This document shows positions 23,829-35,273 of a DNA stretch of 64,000 nt, one piece after another (within the stretch, counting starts at the first letter, position 1; the number at the start of each line of letters is the position of its first letter). Under the pieces are notes generated by a model, which ran no database searches, was not told the origin of the DNA, and was given only the letters and a program-made list of their open reading frames with translations. This DNA comes from Polytrichum commune (Eukaryota > Streptophyta > Polytrichopsida > Polytrichales > Polytrichaceae): the NCBI GenBank assembly GCA_950295325.1, contig OX485805.1, positions 6,636,501 to 6,700,500 on the forward strand, read 5' to 3'. A program made the position numbers and the translations under genes.

Positions 23829-25262
23829 CAGCATGCACGAACCTTGAAGTACAGCTCCTACTAAGAGTTATCTCTACGAATTCGACAGCGGGAGAAGAGA
23901 AAAAAAGGACCGACTTTTGGGGGGTGCGCCCCTTTATACTATCCACCTCCGCTTCCCAAACTTAGTCATTGGATGCCTTCCCCGCCTTCTTCTCTTGCAG
24001 AGGTTATTTCAAACCTCCTGACATAATTCCCCGTTTTCTGTTTATAGTAGAAAAATGCGCATCTATCAATGCCCCTCTGATACCCCAGCCGTCATATGAC
24101 TTAGTCTATGTTATTTAATCTATTTGTTTTGTTTTGTGTGGATATGACATACGCCATTGGGAGGAAGGGTGGCGGCCACATTAATTTTTTCAAGTATCAT
24201 CAAGGTATATTTTAACCAATATGTAGACCCAAACACAACTCCATTCAATGCTTTCAAGTGTAAACCTATTTAGGTGGGGTTTGGGCCATTTGGAGGCAGC
24301 AATTATGAGAGAGTTTCCAAGGCTTGAGGCCATTGTCATGATGAATAGAATTATTTATTTGTCCCCCCTAAACCCTAAACCCTAGAACCTTGCTCTATTA
24401 TCTCGCATGCAAGAGTGGCAATGACGAACGTATGTGGACGTTGTTAAGGGGATACTAACTACCAATGTCCCTTTCTAGTTCAATCTTTTAATGTTACTTG
24501 AATCCATCCTCAAGTTCACTTCAAAGTTTACTAATGTGTGAGAGCAAAACATCCAAGATTGGACCCTAAACCCTTATAACATCCACAACATGAAATACGC
24601 ATTGACTAAATACAAAACCAATTAGGATATCATGTTTAAACGTCCCGTATAACATATTAACATGATCAAGATTGTATTTACTATGACCTTCCGATTAGAC
24701 TCTTCTTCATATTATGCAAACAATATCTGTTATATCTTCCTCCATTATCTAATACACGTGGAGAGAACAATGAATAACAACATGATGTTGTGCTTCTCCG
24801 ATTTACTTTTACATGACATTCCATATATTAAATACATCATGAACGATGGTTTATTAGCGACTAATATGTGATTCCCTAAAGTGAGCGAAACATCCAAAGT
24901 TGGACCCCTAGCCCCTATTAACATCCACAATATTTCATGTTATTTGAATAAACACAAGACCAATCAATATATCGCGTTTAAACGTCTCAAATAACAAATT
25001 AACATAATCAACATGGTCTTCACTATAACCTTCCTATAAGACTCTTCTCACGAGTAAGACAATGTTATACATTGACATTGGATAGATTAATATGTTATAA
25101 CCCTATCTCCTATCTCCTATCTCCTAAACCCTAAACACCAAATGTAGTTGTGGTTCACTGATGCCCCCATATACAAACAACATCTATTTTATCTTGCGCC
25201 ATCATCTAATATACATGGAAGGAACAGGGAATAACAACATGATTGCTTGAATGGCTTCATTT
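23829..25262 (+). repeat. Duplicated block, copy 2, right part
   Basis: Matches 9877-11541 except that it lacks the MITE at 10332-10557. CCCTAAACCCTAAACCCTAG at about 24366 is also present in copy 1. Confidence 0.9.
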
Positions 25263-26640
25263 GATGTTGTGCTTATCCCATTTACTCTTATATCACAATC
25301 TATATATTAAATATATCATGAACCATGATTTATTGGCGACTATGTGATTCGTGAAAGCCACGATGTAAGGGATGTACTTAAAACTTGAGCATGTTCGCAT
25401 TTTCAAATAAGGATCGTGCATTTCAAAACCCTTGCAAAATGCAGTTGGGGAAGGTATTCATTTATTAGGCTCCACACTCAATTATTCTAAATTGTTCCAC
25501 ATGTTGGGGGGTGTGGGTAATCCTTTTTTATTCATTCAATATCGTGTGAATTGTTGGCATCATTGGTAAAGACTAAATGTGAATGGTTACATCGTTAAAT
25601 ATAATGCAATTATATGGTTTTTCTAACATGCTCAAACAAAAGAGAAACCAATGCCTTCAATGATTTTGGAAAATTTAGGGTATGGTGTCATGTAAGTAGG
25701 GGATAAGTATTAGTTTAGCATAAAGTTTTGTTGTAAGAATGCGCTGGCTATATAAATGGTTAGTTTTGTAGAATAACACATTTTATGTAGCACCTTAGGG
25801 TACTCCATAGTTCTTTTGAAAAAACTAATAAGGGTTTAGAGCAGGGTCCAAAAGAACCTAAACCCTAAAATTTGCTAATTTGAGATTTTCTCTTCTCTCA
25901 AATTAATATATGGACCACAACAACATAGTGTAATGTTTGGGTCGTCCTACCTAAACCATCTTCATATGAGATCTTAATTGCGTTCTTGATATGAACACCC
26001 GCTTCAAAGTATTTGCATCTTACAACATTCTCCAATGTACGTGCGATTTTATCCATGTTCTTATATTTGTAACTTTCTCAAAATGCCGAAAAAATCCCAA
26101 ATTAACGAATATACCGATTAAAACAAATGCAGCCTACAAAATTAGTGACTTAGCCTATAAAATTTTGAAAGTGTAGGACAAAGAGCCTATGGACAATTTA
26201 AAAACATAGGATATCAACCTATGTGATAAAAAACATTTAGGAAATTTTGCCTAATTTTTTTTTAAAAGAGAGGATTTTAGCCATTCATCCTTCTTCAAAT
26301 TGGGAAATTAGTTGGCCTAAGTACATATCTTTAGGCTATATCTTGCAGGAAGAGTAGAGGTTGAATGAGAACATGGTGAGAACTTTCACCCTTAAACTCA
26401 TTTGAATTTTAGCAACCTTTCATAACTTATAATCAACTCTTTAAAAAAGACTTGGTTAATCCTTGGCCTTCAAACGTGGTGAAAGGCTTAGCCAGGTTCA
26501 ATTCCTGCCAAGGATCCCACTTAGTACTCAAATTTTGATTTTAAAACCTACAACATTAAAAGATATGAAGGATTTTAACCTACCCCTAAACCTACCGCTA
26601 AGGGTTTAGAGTCAAGCATTAGGATTTAGGTTTTAGGGTT
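25263..26640. other. AT-rich intergenic sequence
   Basis: No gene recognised. One weak palindrome-family relative (GTTTGGGTCGTCCTACCTAAA) lies at about 25936. Confidence 0.5.
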
Positions 26641-26960
26641 CCCTGTAACCCTGTTTCCGTGGGTGCCCTAATCCTGTGGGCACCCTATTCATGCGGTTGG
26701 GGGCCAATGCCCGAGGTAAACAAAACCCCAACCGTCGCATTTTTTATTTATTTCTTTCTCTCTCTCTCCGCGCCTCGCTTGGAAGCGCCGCTTTCGCAAA
26801 GCGCCGTGGCGAATCAGGCTTGGTGTAGGCAACCCTTCATTCTCCCGCGTTCATTGTTTTCTTCTGCATCTTCTTTTCCCTCCTTTCTTTTGCTCTTCAA
26901 TAGAATAGCCCTTGTGCAATCTTAGAAGTTAGGAAGAGTTTTGAAAGAAACAGAAACATA
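26641..26960 (+). promoter_or_regulatory. Putative promoter / transcription start region of the ParB-like gene
   Basis: A local shift from AT-rich to GC-richer sequence with a TCTCTCTCTC pyrimidine tract (26753-26768) and CT-rich leader-like sequence (26850-26900), about 1.3 kb upstream of the inferred ATG and on the same strand. No clear TATA box. This is inferred from context only. Confidence 0.35.
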
Positions 26961-27120
26961 CGGAGGAAGGTTTTAGAGCGTGAGAGTGAAGGAAGTTAGC
27001 AAAAGAGTGTTGAAGAGTATTGGAAAGTGCTGAAGGAAGTTAGTAGAACATTGTGTAGTAGATAAAGCTTCTGTTTGGGAGGTCCAGGTGTTTGTACTGG
27101 AAGTTTTAGGAGTGCTTGTG

Positions 27121-27420
27121 AAATTCAAGAGTTCTTTAAGAGTATCAAGAGTTGTTTGAGAGTTTTCGAAGTCGTTTGAGAGATTCAGTAGTTTTGTGAG
27201 GGATTCAGGAGTGGGTTTAGACATTTCGAAGTCTTTTGAGAGGTTTAGTAGTTGTATGTGAGATTCAGGAGTTGGTTTGGACATTTCGAAGGCTTTTCAG
27301 AGGTTTAGTAGTTGTGTGTGAGATTCAGGAGTTGGTTTAGACATTTCGAAGTCTTTTGAGAGATTCAGTAGTTCTGTGTGAGATTCAGGAGTTGGTTGAG
27401 AGATCCAAGAGCTATTTGAG
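27121..27420 (+). repeat. 60-bp minisatellite, five units in exact register
   Basis: Units start at 27121, 27181, 27241, 27301 and 27361, each containing a CAAGAG/CAGTAG...GATTCAGGAG...TTTCGAAG pattern. It lies in the presumed 5' UTR exon of the ParB-like gene. The minus-strand frame (SKPTPESHIQLLNLSKDFEM repeats) follows from the 20-codon period. Confidence 0.9.
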
Positions 27421-27538
27421 AGAGTTGATACTTGTTTGAAAGTTTCTCATTGAACTTTCTCACAGTTTGTTTGATATTGAGAATTATTGGAAGAACAACC
27501 TGCTCTACTCCAAATTGTCTGCACAACATCTTTGAAAG

Positions 27539-28215
27539 GTATTGTGTTTTATTTTAACCAATATGTGTTTGTAGATTCACGGTGTTGTAGCATACACAAT
27601 GCATAAGCATTGTATATGCTACATGCCAAGTTAAAAAATATATATTAAAATAATATTGTTTGGGGAGACGACCCAAACACAACATATTGTTTGGGTCGAC
27701 CGACCCAAACACAGCCTATTGTTTGGGTCGACCGCCCCAAACACAGCCTCTTGTTTGGGTCGACCGACCCAAACACATCCTATTGTTTGGGTCGACCGAC
27801 TAAAAAACAGCCCCAAACACAGCCCCTTGTTTGGGTCGCTCGACCCAAACACAAAACAAAGCATCATGTTTGGGCCGAACGACCCCAATTATAACACAAA
27901 GGATCATGTTTGGGTCAAACGACCCAAACTAAGTCTTCTAATTATAAACTCATAAAGAAATCCATGATTTTTGCATCAATATAAAATTCACATCAACCCA
28001 AAATAATAATCAAGGAATGTATCAAGGAAAAGTATCAAGGAATCCTGCATGTCACAAACAATATAAAATGCAAATCCACCCAATAATCACAACATTCTTA
28101 TTATCATTACAAATGATGCTGAAATATATAAATACACAATCCACCTAAACCTATTCATGTCGTAGATGTTTGGGTCGAACGACCGAAACTAACTTTGCAC
28201 ATTATTTTCTTACAG
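27539..28215 (+). other. Inferred intron 1 of the ParB-like gene, with palindrome cluster
   Basis: Donor AAAG|GTATTG at 27538/27539 and acceptor TTTTCTTACAG directly before the ATG at 28216. Eight palindrome-family copies lie at 27658-27930, about 31-36 bp apart, plus one at about 28167. Centres vary (GACC, GCTC, GAAC, AAAC). Confidence 0.55.
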
Positions 28216-30517
28216 ATGGCTCCAAAGAAAAGACCCGGCGAAAGGTGGTTCATGCCTGCGCCGGACATGTTGTGGCAGGAGCACGAAACCCCGCAGGATG
28301 ACTCCTATTCCCCTAGGGACGAGCTTGTCCTCGCTTGGTCTATTCAAGTAGTCAAAGCCTCAACATACAAAATGATTTTTGTTGTTAAGGTGGGAACCGT
28401 GGAGAAACACACCTGGGCGACTCTTACGGGATGGGAGGTCGCATCGGTATAGTCTCTTGGAGACTCTACCGACGTCATCCTCGAGAACTCGGTTGTGCAG
28501 AACGCGCATATGTTCATGCACCAGTTCTCCGAACCTTTCGATGCACTCTATGCAAGAGAGTCCTGTGTCAAACCGGAATTTATCAAGCCGGAGACAATAT
28601 TTATCGATGGGAGTACATCGAATACCAAGGTCTCAAGCCGGTTCACAAAACTAAAACATGCAATAACCGTGCTGAACAGGGGCCTTGTCGGAACCCTTGC
28701 TAGGTCCCTTAACAATCTTGCCAATTTTCGTTTCTAGCAAAGGTTACGAGCGCTAACCCTTCGCATTCCGCCATGCTAATGGATAGCTCCTCTTACCCCG
28801 GACCAATAGTTCATGGGAGGGAACCAACCCTCCTACTTTGCTTTCGGGACTCACCCCTTAATCGGTAACCCATTTCTTCGATGTGGACTTCCATCCATGG
28901 AAGTCCCATCTTATGTTGATCATCGCATTGCCGGAGCAACACTACAACAACCCGAAGCATACTAGGCAACTATGGCCTCACAATGGGCCAAAGCCCATGG
29001 AGGCCGAGCCGTTCGGCCTCGGGTGGGTGAGGCCACACCACCTCACCCATATAAGCCTCTAGGACTCTACGCGGGGCCCCTACCCCACCGTCAACCAACC
29101 TCTTGTCTCTCTACCAAGAGTTGGGGCCAAGTGGACATTTTCCTTTAGCTGCTGGGCCTAGAACCCCCCCAGCAGCTTCAGACCATCATAACTTCCTTGT
29201 ATGATGTCTGATCATAACAAAAAAACCACTCCATCCTCATCTACGCTTCACGTAGATGCCAATGGACTCCTCACTTGCCCCATTTGAGCAAGTCTTGAGG
29301 AAGTTATGCCTGTTTGAACCTTGGCAGTCCCGGGAATCACTCCCAGGCACTGCTGTACCAGGGCGCTGTCCCGGGACAGCGCCCCACTCAAATGGCCACA
29401 ACTCCTAGCTCACACCTCTGATTGAGGTGTTCTTGAGCTTTCTAGAATCACCACGCCATGAGCTACGCATAACTCATAGCCTTACCCTTGCGCCTCCTAG
29501 TCTTCGTGGGTGGGAGGCGTTCCCAACGCCCGGGGCCCTCACCCACACTAGGATCACTTGGGCCCTCTCACCAACGGCGCCACAAGTCCCGGGTGTCACT
29601 CCGGGGTCCCCCTTGTGCCCATGGTGTTTTGGGCACTCATGGAGAGGTGCGCGACAGGCCTGCAAAGCAAAACCAAATCACAGCAACCTGTGAGGCGGAA
29701 AGCTCCCACAAAGGAAGGAGTAGGGTCGTCAAGACCTCAATTGGTGAGGATGCCGCTACCAGTACCGGCTGACTCGCGTAGGACCACTCCCTCCCAAACA
29801 CCTACGAATAGTGAGACCCCTACACCCTCTGGGAGCCGTCAAACAACTCCATCCAAGAGGGCGAGAGAGTCATCTGTGATGACTGACGAGCCAGTCTCAC
29901 CGGAGTTGCGCATGCCGAAGCCCGGCGAAGAGGTGGATGCAGGGGAGCAGCAGAAAATCGTGAACAATTTCACTACGAAATGCTCCCACTGTTTTTTCAT
30001 GGGCAGGGATTTCAAGTTCGACGTCAACATCAGCCAGTGCCATCTAGCGCCACCGGAGAAGTGTGTTCGGGCAAAGGAGGACGCCTACGTTGACTGGATA
30101 ATCGCGCAGATCGTTTGCGAGCAGTTTAAAGACGATAGGCAAACGATTGTAGTGATGTCACAGGGTCTCAAGAAAATGCCTACACCTGAAATGTGGCCGA
30201 CAATTCAGAAGGGCAATTTTTGGCTGATAGAAGGCCAACACAGCATGGAGGCATCCAAGAAAATCCAACTCATGAATGAATGGGACGATCCCAACGATCA
30301 GAAGGAAAAGCTGAAGGTTTGGAAGGCACTGGTGGTGTGGTCTGATGACGAGACCAAGCTCAGCGACATCTCCCGGTACTTCAATATGGGAAACAAGAAG
30401 AGGGCCTACCAAGCTTCCTGGATAAGGAATATCATGGCCTCGCGGGAGGTGTGGGAGTTCTATGGTAGGCCTCCCAAGGAGAGGGAGAATGCGAAGGACA
30501 ACAATCCCAAGTGGGAG
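28216..30517 (+). pseudogene. ParB-like gene, exon 2 (start codon, ParB-like box), interrupted by a solo LTR
   Basis: ATG at 28216 follows an intron acceptor. Removing the solo LTR (28686-29656) and one GGCCT copy restores an unbroken frame (28216-28685 + 29662-30517, 442 codons) except for TAG at 28450-28452. After a Pro/Ser/Thr-rich linker comes a Cys-His segment (CSHCFFMGRDFKFDVNISQC), then FWLIEGQHSMEASKKI at about 30212-30260, and KLSDISRYFNMGNKKRAYQA. Known: ParB/sulfiredoxin-fold proteins carry a G-[EQN]-H-[RS]-x2-A box followed by a helix with N-x2-N-like spacing. Inferred: a divergent ParB-like domain; it could also be a convergent match. The exon ends at a GAG|GTGAGT donor in phase 0. 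The stop and insertion argue that this locus is now a pseudogene. Confidence 0.6.
28686..29656 (-). mobile_element. Solo LTR in exon 2 of the ParB-like gene
   Basis: 971 bp, TGTCGG...GCGACA, with a perfect 5-bp duplication GGCCT (28681-28685, 29657-29661). No internal sequence, so LTR-LTR recombination followed insertion. Confidence 0.95.
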
Positions 30518-31875
30518 GTGAGTATTGTTTGGGTCGACCGACCCAAACTCCTGGTGTAGCCATGTTTATTTAGTTTGGGTCGATCGACCCAAATAACTGT
30601 TGCAGTCTTGTGTTTTTTTTAGTTTGGGTCGATCGACCCAAACAACTGTTGCAGTCTTGTATTTTTTTTAGTTTGGGTCGATCGACCGAAACTGTCGCGC
30701 ACCTCTCCATGAGGAGTGCCCGCAACACCATGGGCACAAGGGGGACCCCGGAGTGACACCCGGGACTTGTGACGCCATTGGTGAGAGGGACCAAGTGATC
30801 CTAATGTGGGTGAGGGCCCCGGGCGTTTAGAACGCCTCCCACCCACAAAGACTAGGAGTCATGAGGGTAAAGCCATAAGCTATGAGTAGCTTATGGCGTC
30901 CCGATTCTAGAATGCTAAAGAACACCTCAATCTGAGGTGTGAGCTAGGAGATATGGCACTTTGAGTGGGATGCTGTCCCGGGACAGCGCCCTGGAACAGC
31001 AGGGGCCTGGGAGTGGCTCCCGGGACTGCAAAGGTTTAAACAGGCATAACTTCCTCAATACTTGCCCGAATAGGGCAAGTGAGGTGTCCATAGGGATCTA
31101 CGTGAAATGTAGATGACGATAGAGTGGTTGGTTGTTAGATTCACAGACCGCACGTGGAAGTTATGAAGGTCTGAAGCTGCAGGGAGGCTTCTAGACCCAG
31201 CGGCTAAGGGAAAATGTCTACTTGGCCCCAACTCTTGGTAGAGAGACAAAAGGGATGTTGACGGTGGGGGAGGGGCCCCGCCAAAAGTCCTAGAGGCTTA
31301 TATGGGTGAGGCGGCTTTGCCGACCGATCCCGCCGGAGCATACTTGGCAATGTGCTCCGGGTGGTTGTAGTGTTGTCCTAGCAACACTATGACCAAGTAG
31401 GGAGTGGACTTCCATGGATGGAAGTCCACCTTAGCGATGGGTTACCTACTAAGGGGAAAGAGTCCCGAATGCATGGGTAGGAGGGTTTGGTGACCAAATA
31501 TGGGATTGAAGGTCCGCGGTTTTGAAAGCTAACCATGCATGTGCGTGGGATGTGCAGGTTAGCGCTCGGGACACTTGCTAGAGTTGGAAAGCGATTGAGC
31601 TAAGTGGAGAAAAACTAGCAAGGGTCGCGACAGAAACAACTATTGCAGTCTTGTGTTTTTTTTAGTTTGGGTCGATCGACCCAAACAACTGTTGCAGTCT
31701 TGTGTTTTTTTTAGTTTGGGTCGATCGACCCAAACGACTGTTGCAGTCTTGTGTTTTTTTTCAGTTTGGGTCGATCGACCCAAACCCTTGTTGTAGATGT
31801 TGGTCATGATATGGTTTGGAAATCACATGTACTTATTTAACACGCATTCAAATGTTATGTTTTGTTTACGTGCAG
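30518..31875 (+). other. Intron 2 of the ParB-like gene, palindromes plus solo LTR
   Basis: GTGAGT donor, ACGTGCAG acceptor, both in phase 0. Seven palindromes, mostly with a GATC centre (fully self-complementary), lie about 46 bp apart in a repeat whose spacer contains CTGTTGCAGTCTTGTGTTTT. A solo LTR interrupts the fourth. Confidence 0.8.
30693..31632 (+). mobile_element. Solo LTR, 940-bp subfamily
   Basis: Same subfamily as element D's LTR (ends GTCGCGACA; contains GGTGACCAAATATGGGATTG). Perfect GAAAC duplication (30688-30692, 31633-31637). It landed at the 3' edge of a palindrome. Confidence 0.95.
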
Positions 31876-33207
31876 GATTTCAAATACCAGATGATCAACA
31901 AATTCTCCTCCATTGATAATTCGAGCCACAAGCAGAAGAAATACAGCGACCTGAAGGGGGAGATTTACTTGATTACAGCATCGGACTCAGTTTGGAGGAA
32001 GTGGAAAACTGTGTTTGAAAAGCACGAGACGGGGGATTTGATCGACCCCGACACTGGCGCTTTCTTCAGCATGGCCTCGCGCTTCAAGCAGATGAAGCCT
32101 CTTGTGAGAGAGTTCTTTAGAACTCTTCAAGGGCTGTCAGAGACGGAGGTGGAGAAGGCGGCATCGCACATCCTGCACGTGGCACCCACGGCCAAGAGGT
32201 GCTGGGTGCACCCGAAGATTGTCTTCGTAAAGCCCAAATCCTTCGTTCCATCATGCTATACCATGAAGGAATGGACGGAGAACAAGAAAAAGAAGACGAC
32301 TATCGTGCAGGAACTGCATAAATTGGTGCCAGAGAGGAATATTGTCGTGGACGGCGAGGTTCATGATGCTAACTGGAGAGCATTCAAAGATGAATATAAG
32401 TTCACCAGTGCCTCCATGGCGGCTCTAATAAGGGAAGCGGGGGATGACTTCTTGCGGGCCAAGATGGTGAAGGGTGGGAAGAACCGGGCGCTTCCGGATC
32501 ACACAGCGCGTGCGTTCTCGAACTTCATCAAGGAGAAGAAGATTGTCCAGTTTGAAGGGGACGCTTACTTCAACCTTGTCACCTTCGAGCCTTTGAAAAT
32601 TCAGGGCTGGCCAGGTCAAGACGCCAGAATGGCGATAAGAACGAAAGCAAGGGACCGCTTTCCTTTTGGGATGATTGATTTTAGAAATATTCCTGGAAGC
32701 TCATTTGAGGACACGATGAGCACCCTCTTCTACGACCCCTTCTTAACTAAGTTCGTCGATTATGCAAGCCCTAAGTTCAGGGAGGTAGATATCTGGCTTT
32801 GGATAGTCGAGGATAGGAGGGCGGAGCAGGTGTACGAGCTTGTCCGGAAACTGCAGCCGAAGTATGCAGTGTCCAAGTCTCACTATATCGCCGCACCGGC
32901 GGAGGGGGCTTACACGACGTTGAAGGACAAGAAGACCAAGTTTGTCAACGTCTTGTGTTTGTACTTCGTGTACAAAGCGGAGTTGCTGAAGGTGCCGAAC
33001 CACCCTATATCCCGGATGGACAAACTCTTCCAAGTTCCAGAAGGGTTGGGTGCCAACAAGTGCCTCTACGACGAGGCTAAATACGCGAACTATCCTGCAG
33101 ATGAGCTGTGGATGGAATTTTACATGAGAATGATGAGGACGCTGACGAGGAGAGGGGACTGCATCTTCAACGTCTTCAGAGGCTCAAAACCTGTCTATGC
33201 TGCTATG
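31876..33207 (+). pseudogene. ParB-like gene, exon 3 (methyltransferase-like segment)
   Basis: Open across 444 codons, phase 0 at both splice sites (TGCAG|GAT and ATG|GTAAGT). The first half (QLHKLVPERN..., KFTSASMAALIREAG) has no recognised domain. The end reads TRRGDCIFNVFRGSKPVYAAM, continued in exon 4 by MSGLNIYSYIEDGD. Known: N6-adenine/N4-cytosine DNA methyltransferases of the DPPY-first order end with a G-D-x-(V/I)-x-(D/N)-x-F-x-G-S-x2-x4-A...-G...(G/S)-x-E-x-D motif. Seen: the spacing and GD, F, GS, A and E positions agree, but the glycine after GS is replaced by KP, and no intact DPPY was found (MIDFRNIPGSSF at about 32671 is a possible remnant). In bacteria and phages ParB-like and methyltransferase domains often share one protein, which supports the reading. 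Catalysis is doubtful. Confidence 0.55.
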
Positions 33208-33367
33208 GTAAGTGACTTTCTATAGCTCGTAAGCAGTTTGGGTCGATCGACCCAAACTAGGCTCTTTGCAGGTTTGGGTCGACCGGCCCAAACTACACAT
33301 TTCACTTAGTCTTGTTTATGTGACTGCCTTGACAAATTCTAATTTCCCTATAACTTGGATTGTGTAG
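33208..33367 (+). other. Intron 3 of the ParB-like gene, two palindromes
   Basis: GTAAGT donor and GTGTAG acceptor. Palindromes with GATC and GACC centres occupy about 33236-33294 of the 160 bp. Confidence 0.85.
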
Positions 33368-34131
33368 ATGTCGGGGCTGAATATATACTCCTACATAGAG
33401 GATGGTGATCTGCCATTTTATAGGGTGCAGAAATCGCTGGCGAAGAAGATGGACATCCTCGATTGGATCCCGGGTAGCTACGTCGACGAGGTTGTTTAGG
33501 GTGGCGAAAACCCTCTTGATAGGGTGGGGCGCATCAACCCGGAGGAAATGGCCATGAGGGCCACGACCCAAGTACCCGAACCTCTGGTCGGGTTGCATCC
33601 GGGCAATCCGTCCCGCACAGAAGGTGGCGAGGTTGAGGAGGAGGAGGAGGAAGAAGAGGAACACGAGGAGGCGGAGAAGGAAGGCGACGTTGAGGAAGGG
33701 GCAACGGGCTTCACGCAACAATCCGAAGCCCCTCAACGGAAAAAGGCGATGCGGGCGGCAACCCCGCAGAGTAAGCTCGTGCCCGGCTTGACTGTGGACG
33801 ATGCACGGGACATGTACTCCAGGGACGCGACCGCCACGTTCAGGGAGAGGAGGAAATTGAAGGGGAAGAAACTGTATGGCGACTACTCCGTGGAGGAGAC
33901 CATTGCCATAAGCAGCGAGGACGACGATGATATTGAGCTCGCCAAACGGCTCAGATCAGATCCCCCCTCCCCGACAGCGTTCGCTGGCATGGTTAGGGTG
34001 AAGCCCGAGGTCCTGACTGTGGAGGAGGCGAACGAGAAGATGAGGAGGGACGAGGAGCAACGCGTCCGTCTGCAGAAGGCTGCCGCTGAAGAGCCCTCAA
34101 TGCGGAACGAGGTAGCAGAGCTGAGGGCTCT
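33368..34131 (+). pseudogene. ParB-like gene, exon 4, first part (acidic and coiled-coil region)
   Basis: Begins MSGLNIYSYIEDGDLPFYRV, completing the methyltransferase-like motif of exon 3. TAG at 33497-33499 interrupts an otherwise open frame. Downstream come a Glu-rich tract (33627-33690), a second acidic patch (SSEDDDDIELAKRL) and a helical stretch (EANEKMRRDEEQRVRLQKAA...EVAELRAL) likely to form a coiled coil. The frame is cut at GCTCT (34127-34131) by the element C nest and resumes in frame at 57354. The stop fits a CAG-to-TAG change. Confidence 0.7.
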
Positions 34132-35093
34132 TGTCGCGCACCTCTCCATGAGGAGTGCCCGAAACACCATGGGCACAAGGGGGACCCCGGAGTGACACCC
34201 GGGACTTGTGGCGCCGTTGGTGAGAGGGCCCAAGTGATCCAAGTGTGGGTGAGGGCCCCGGGCGTTGAGAACGCCTCCCACCCACGGAGACTAGGAGGCA
34301 CGAGGGTAAGGCCATGAGCTATGCGTAGCTCATGGCGTGGAGATTCTAGAATGCTCAAGAACACCTCAATCGGAGGTGTGAGCTAGGAGTTATGGCCATT
34401 TGAGTGGGGCGCTGTCCCGGGACAGCGCCCTGGTACAGCAGTGCCTGGGAGTGATTCCCGGGATTGCCAAGGTTCAAACAGGCATAACTTCCTCACCACT
34501 TGCCCGAATGGGGCAAGTGAGGAGTCCATCGGCATCTACGTGAAGCGTAGATGAGGATGGAGTGGTTGGTTGTTATGATCAGACATCATACAAGGAAGTT
34601 ATGATGGTCTGAAGCTGTGGGGGCTTCTAAGCCCAGCGGCTAAGGGAAAATGTCCACTTGGCCCCAACTCTTGGTAGAGAGACAAGAGGTTGGTTGACGG
34701 TGGGGTAGGGGCCCCGCGTAGAGTCCTAGAGGCTTATATGGGTGAGGTGATGTGGCCTCACCCACCCGAGGCCGAACGGCACGGCCTCCATGGGCTTTGG
34801 CCCATTGTGAGGCCATAGTTGCCTAGTATGCTTCGGGTTGTTGTAGTGTTGCTCCGGCAACGCGATGATCAACATAGGATTGGACTTCCATGGATGGAAG
34901 TCCACATTGGGGAAATGGGTTACCGATTAAGGGGTGAGTCCCGAAAGCAAAGTAGGAGGGTTGGTTCCCTCCTATGAACTATTGGTCCGGGGTAAGAATT
35001 AGCATGGCGGAATGCGAAGGGTTAGCGACTCGTAACCTTTGCTAGAATTAAAAATTAGCAAGATTGTTAAGGGACCTGGCAAGGGTTGCAACA
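34132..35093 (+). repeat. LTR at the left edge of the nest
   Basis: 962 bp, starting TGTCGCGC at the exon break and ending TTGCAACA (mutated TTGCGACA). It abuts directly, without a target duplication, on a second LTR that lacks its first 27 bp. See the finding on the fused LTR pair. Confidence 0.85.
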
Positions 35094-35273
35094 CCGAAAC
35101 ACCATGGGTACAAGGGGGACCCCGGAGTGACACCCGGGACTTGTGGCGCCGTTGGTGAGAGGGCCCAAGTGATCCTAGTGTGGGTGAGGGCCCCGGGCGT
35201 TGGGAACGCCTCCCACCCACGGAGACTAGGAGGCACAAGGGTAAGGCCATAAGCTATGCGTAGCTCATGGCGT

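Noticed and set aside
26973-27284. Minus-strand frame with SKPTPES repeats
   Set aside because: Follows from the 60-bp minisatellite whose period is a multiple of three; no flanking gene structure on that strand.
28450-33499. TAG readthrough or reassigned stop codon in the ParB-like gene
   Set aside because: Frameshifts and LTR insertions in the same gene, and element D's gag ending at TAG, make simple decay more likely.
33496-33736. Minus-strand Ser-rich frames opposite the Glu tract
   Set aside because: Shadow of the acidic GAG/GAA codons of exon 4 on the other strand.
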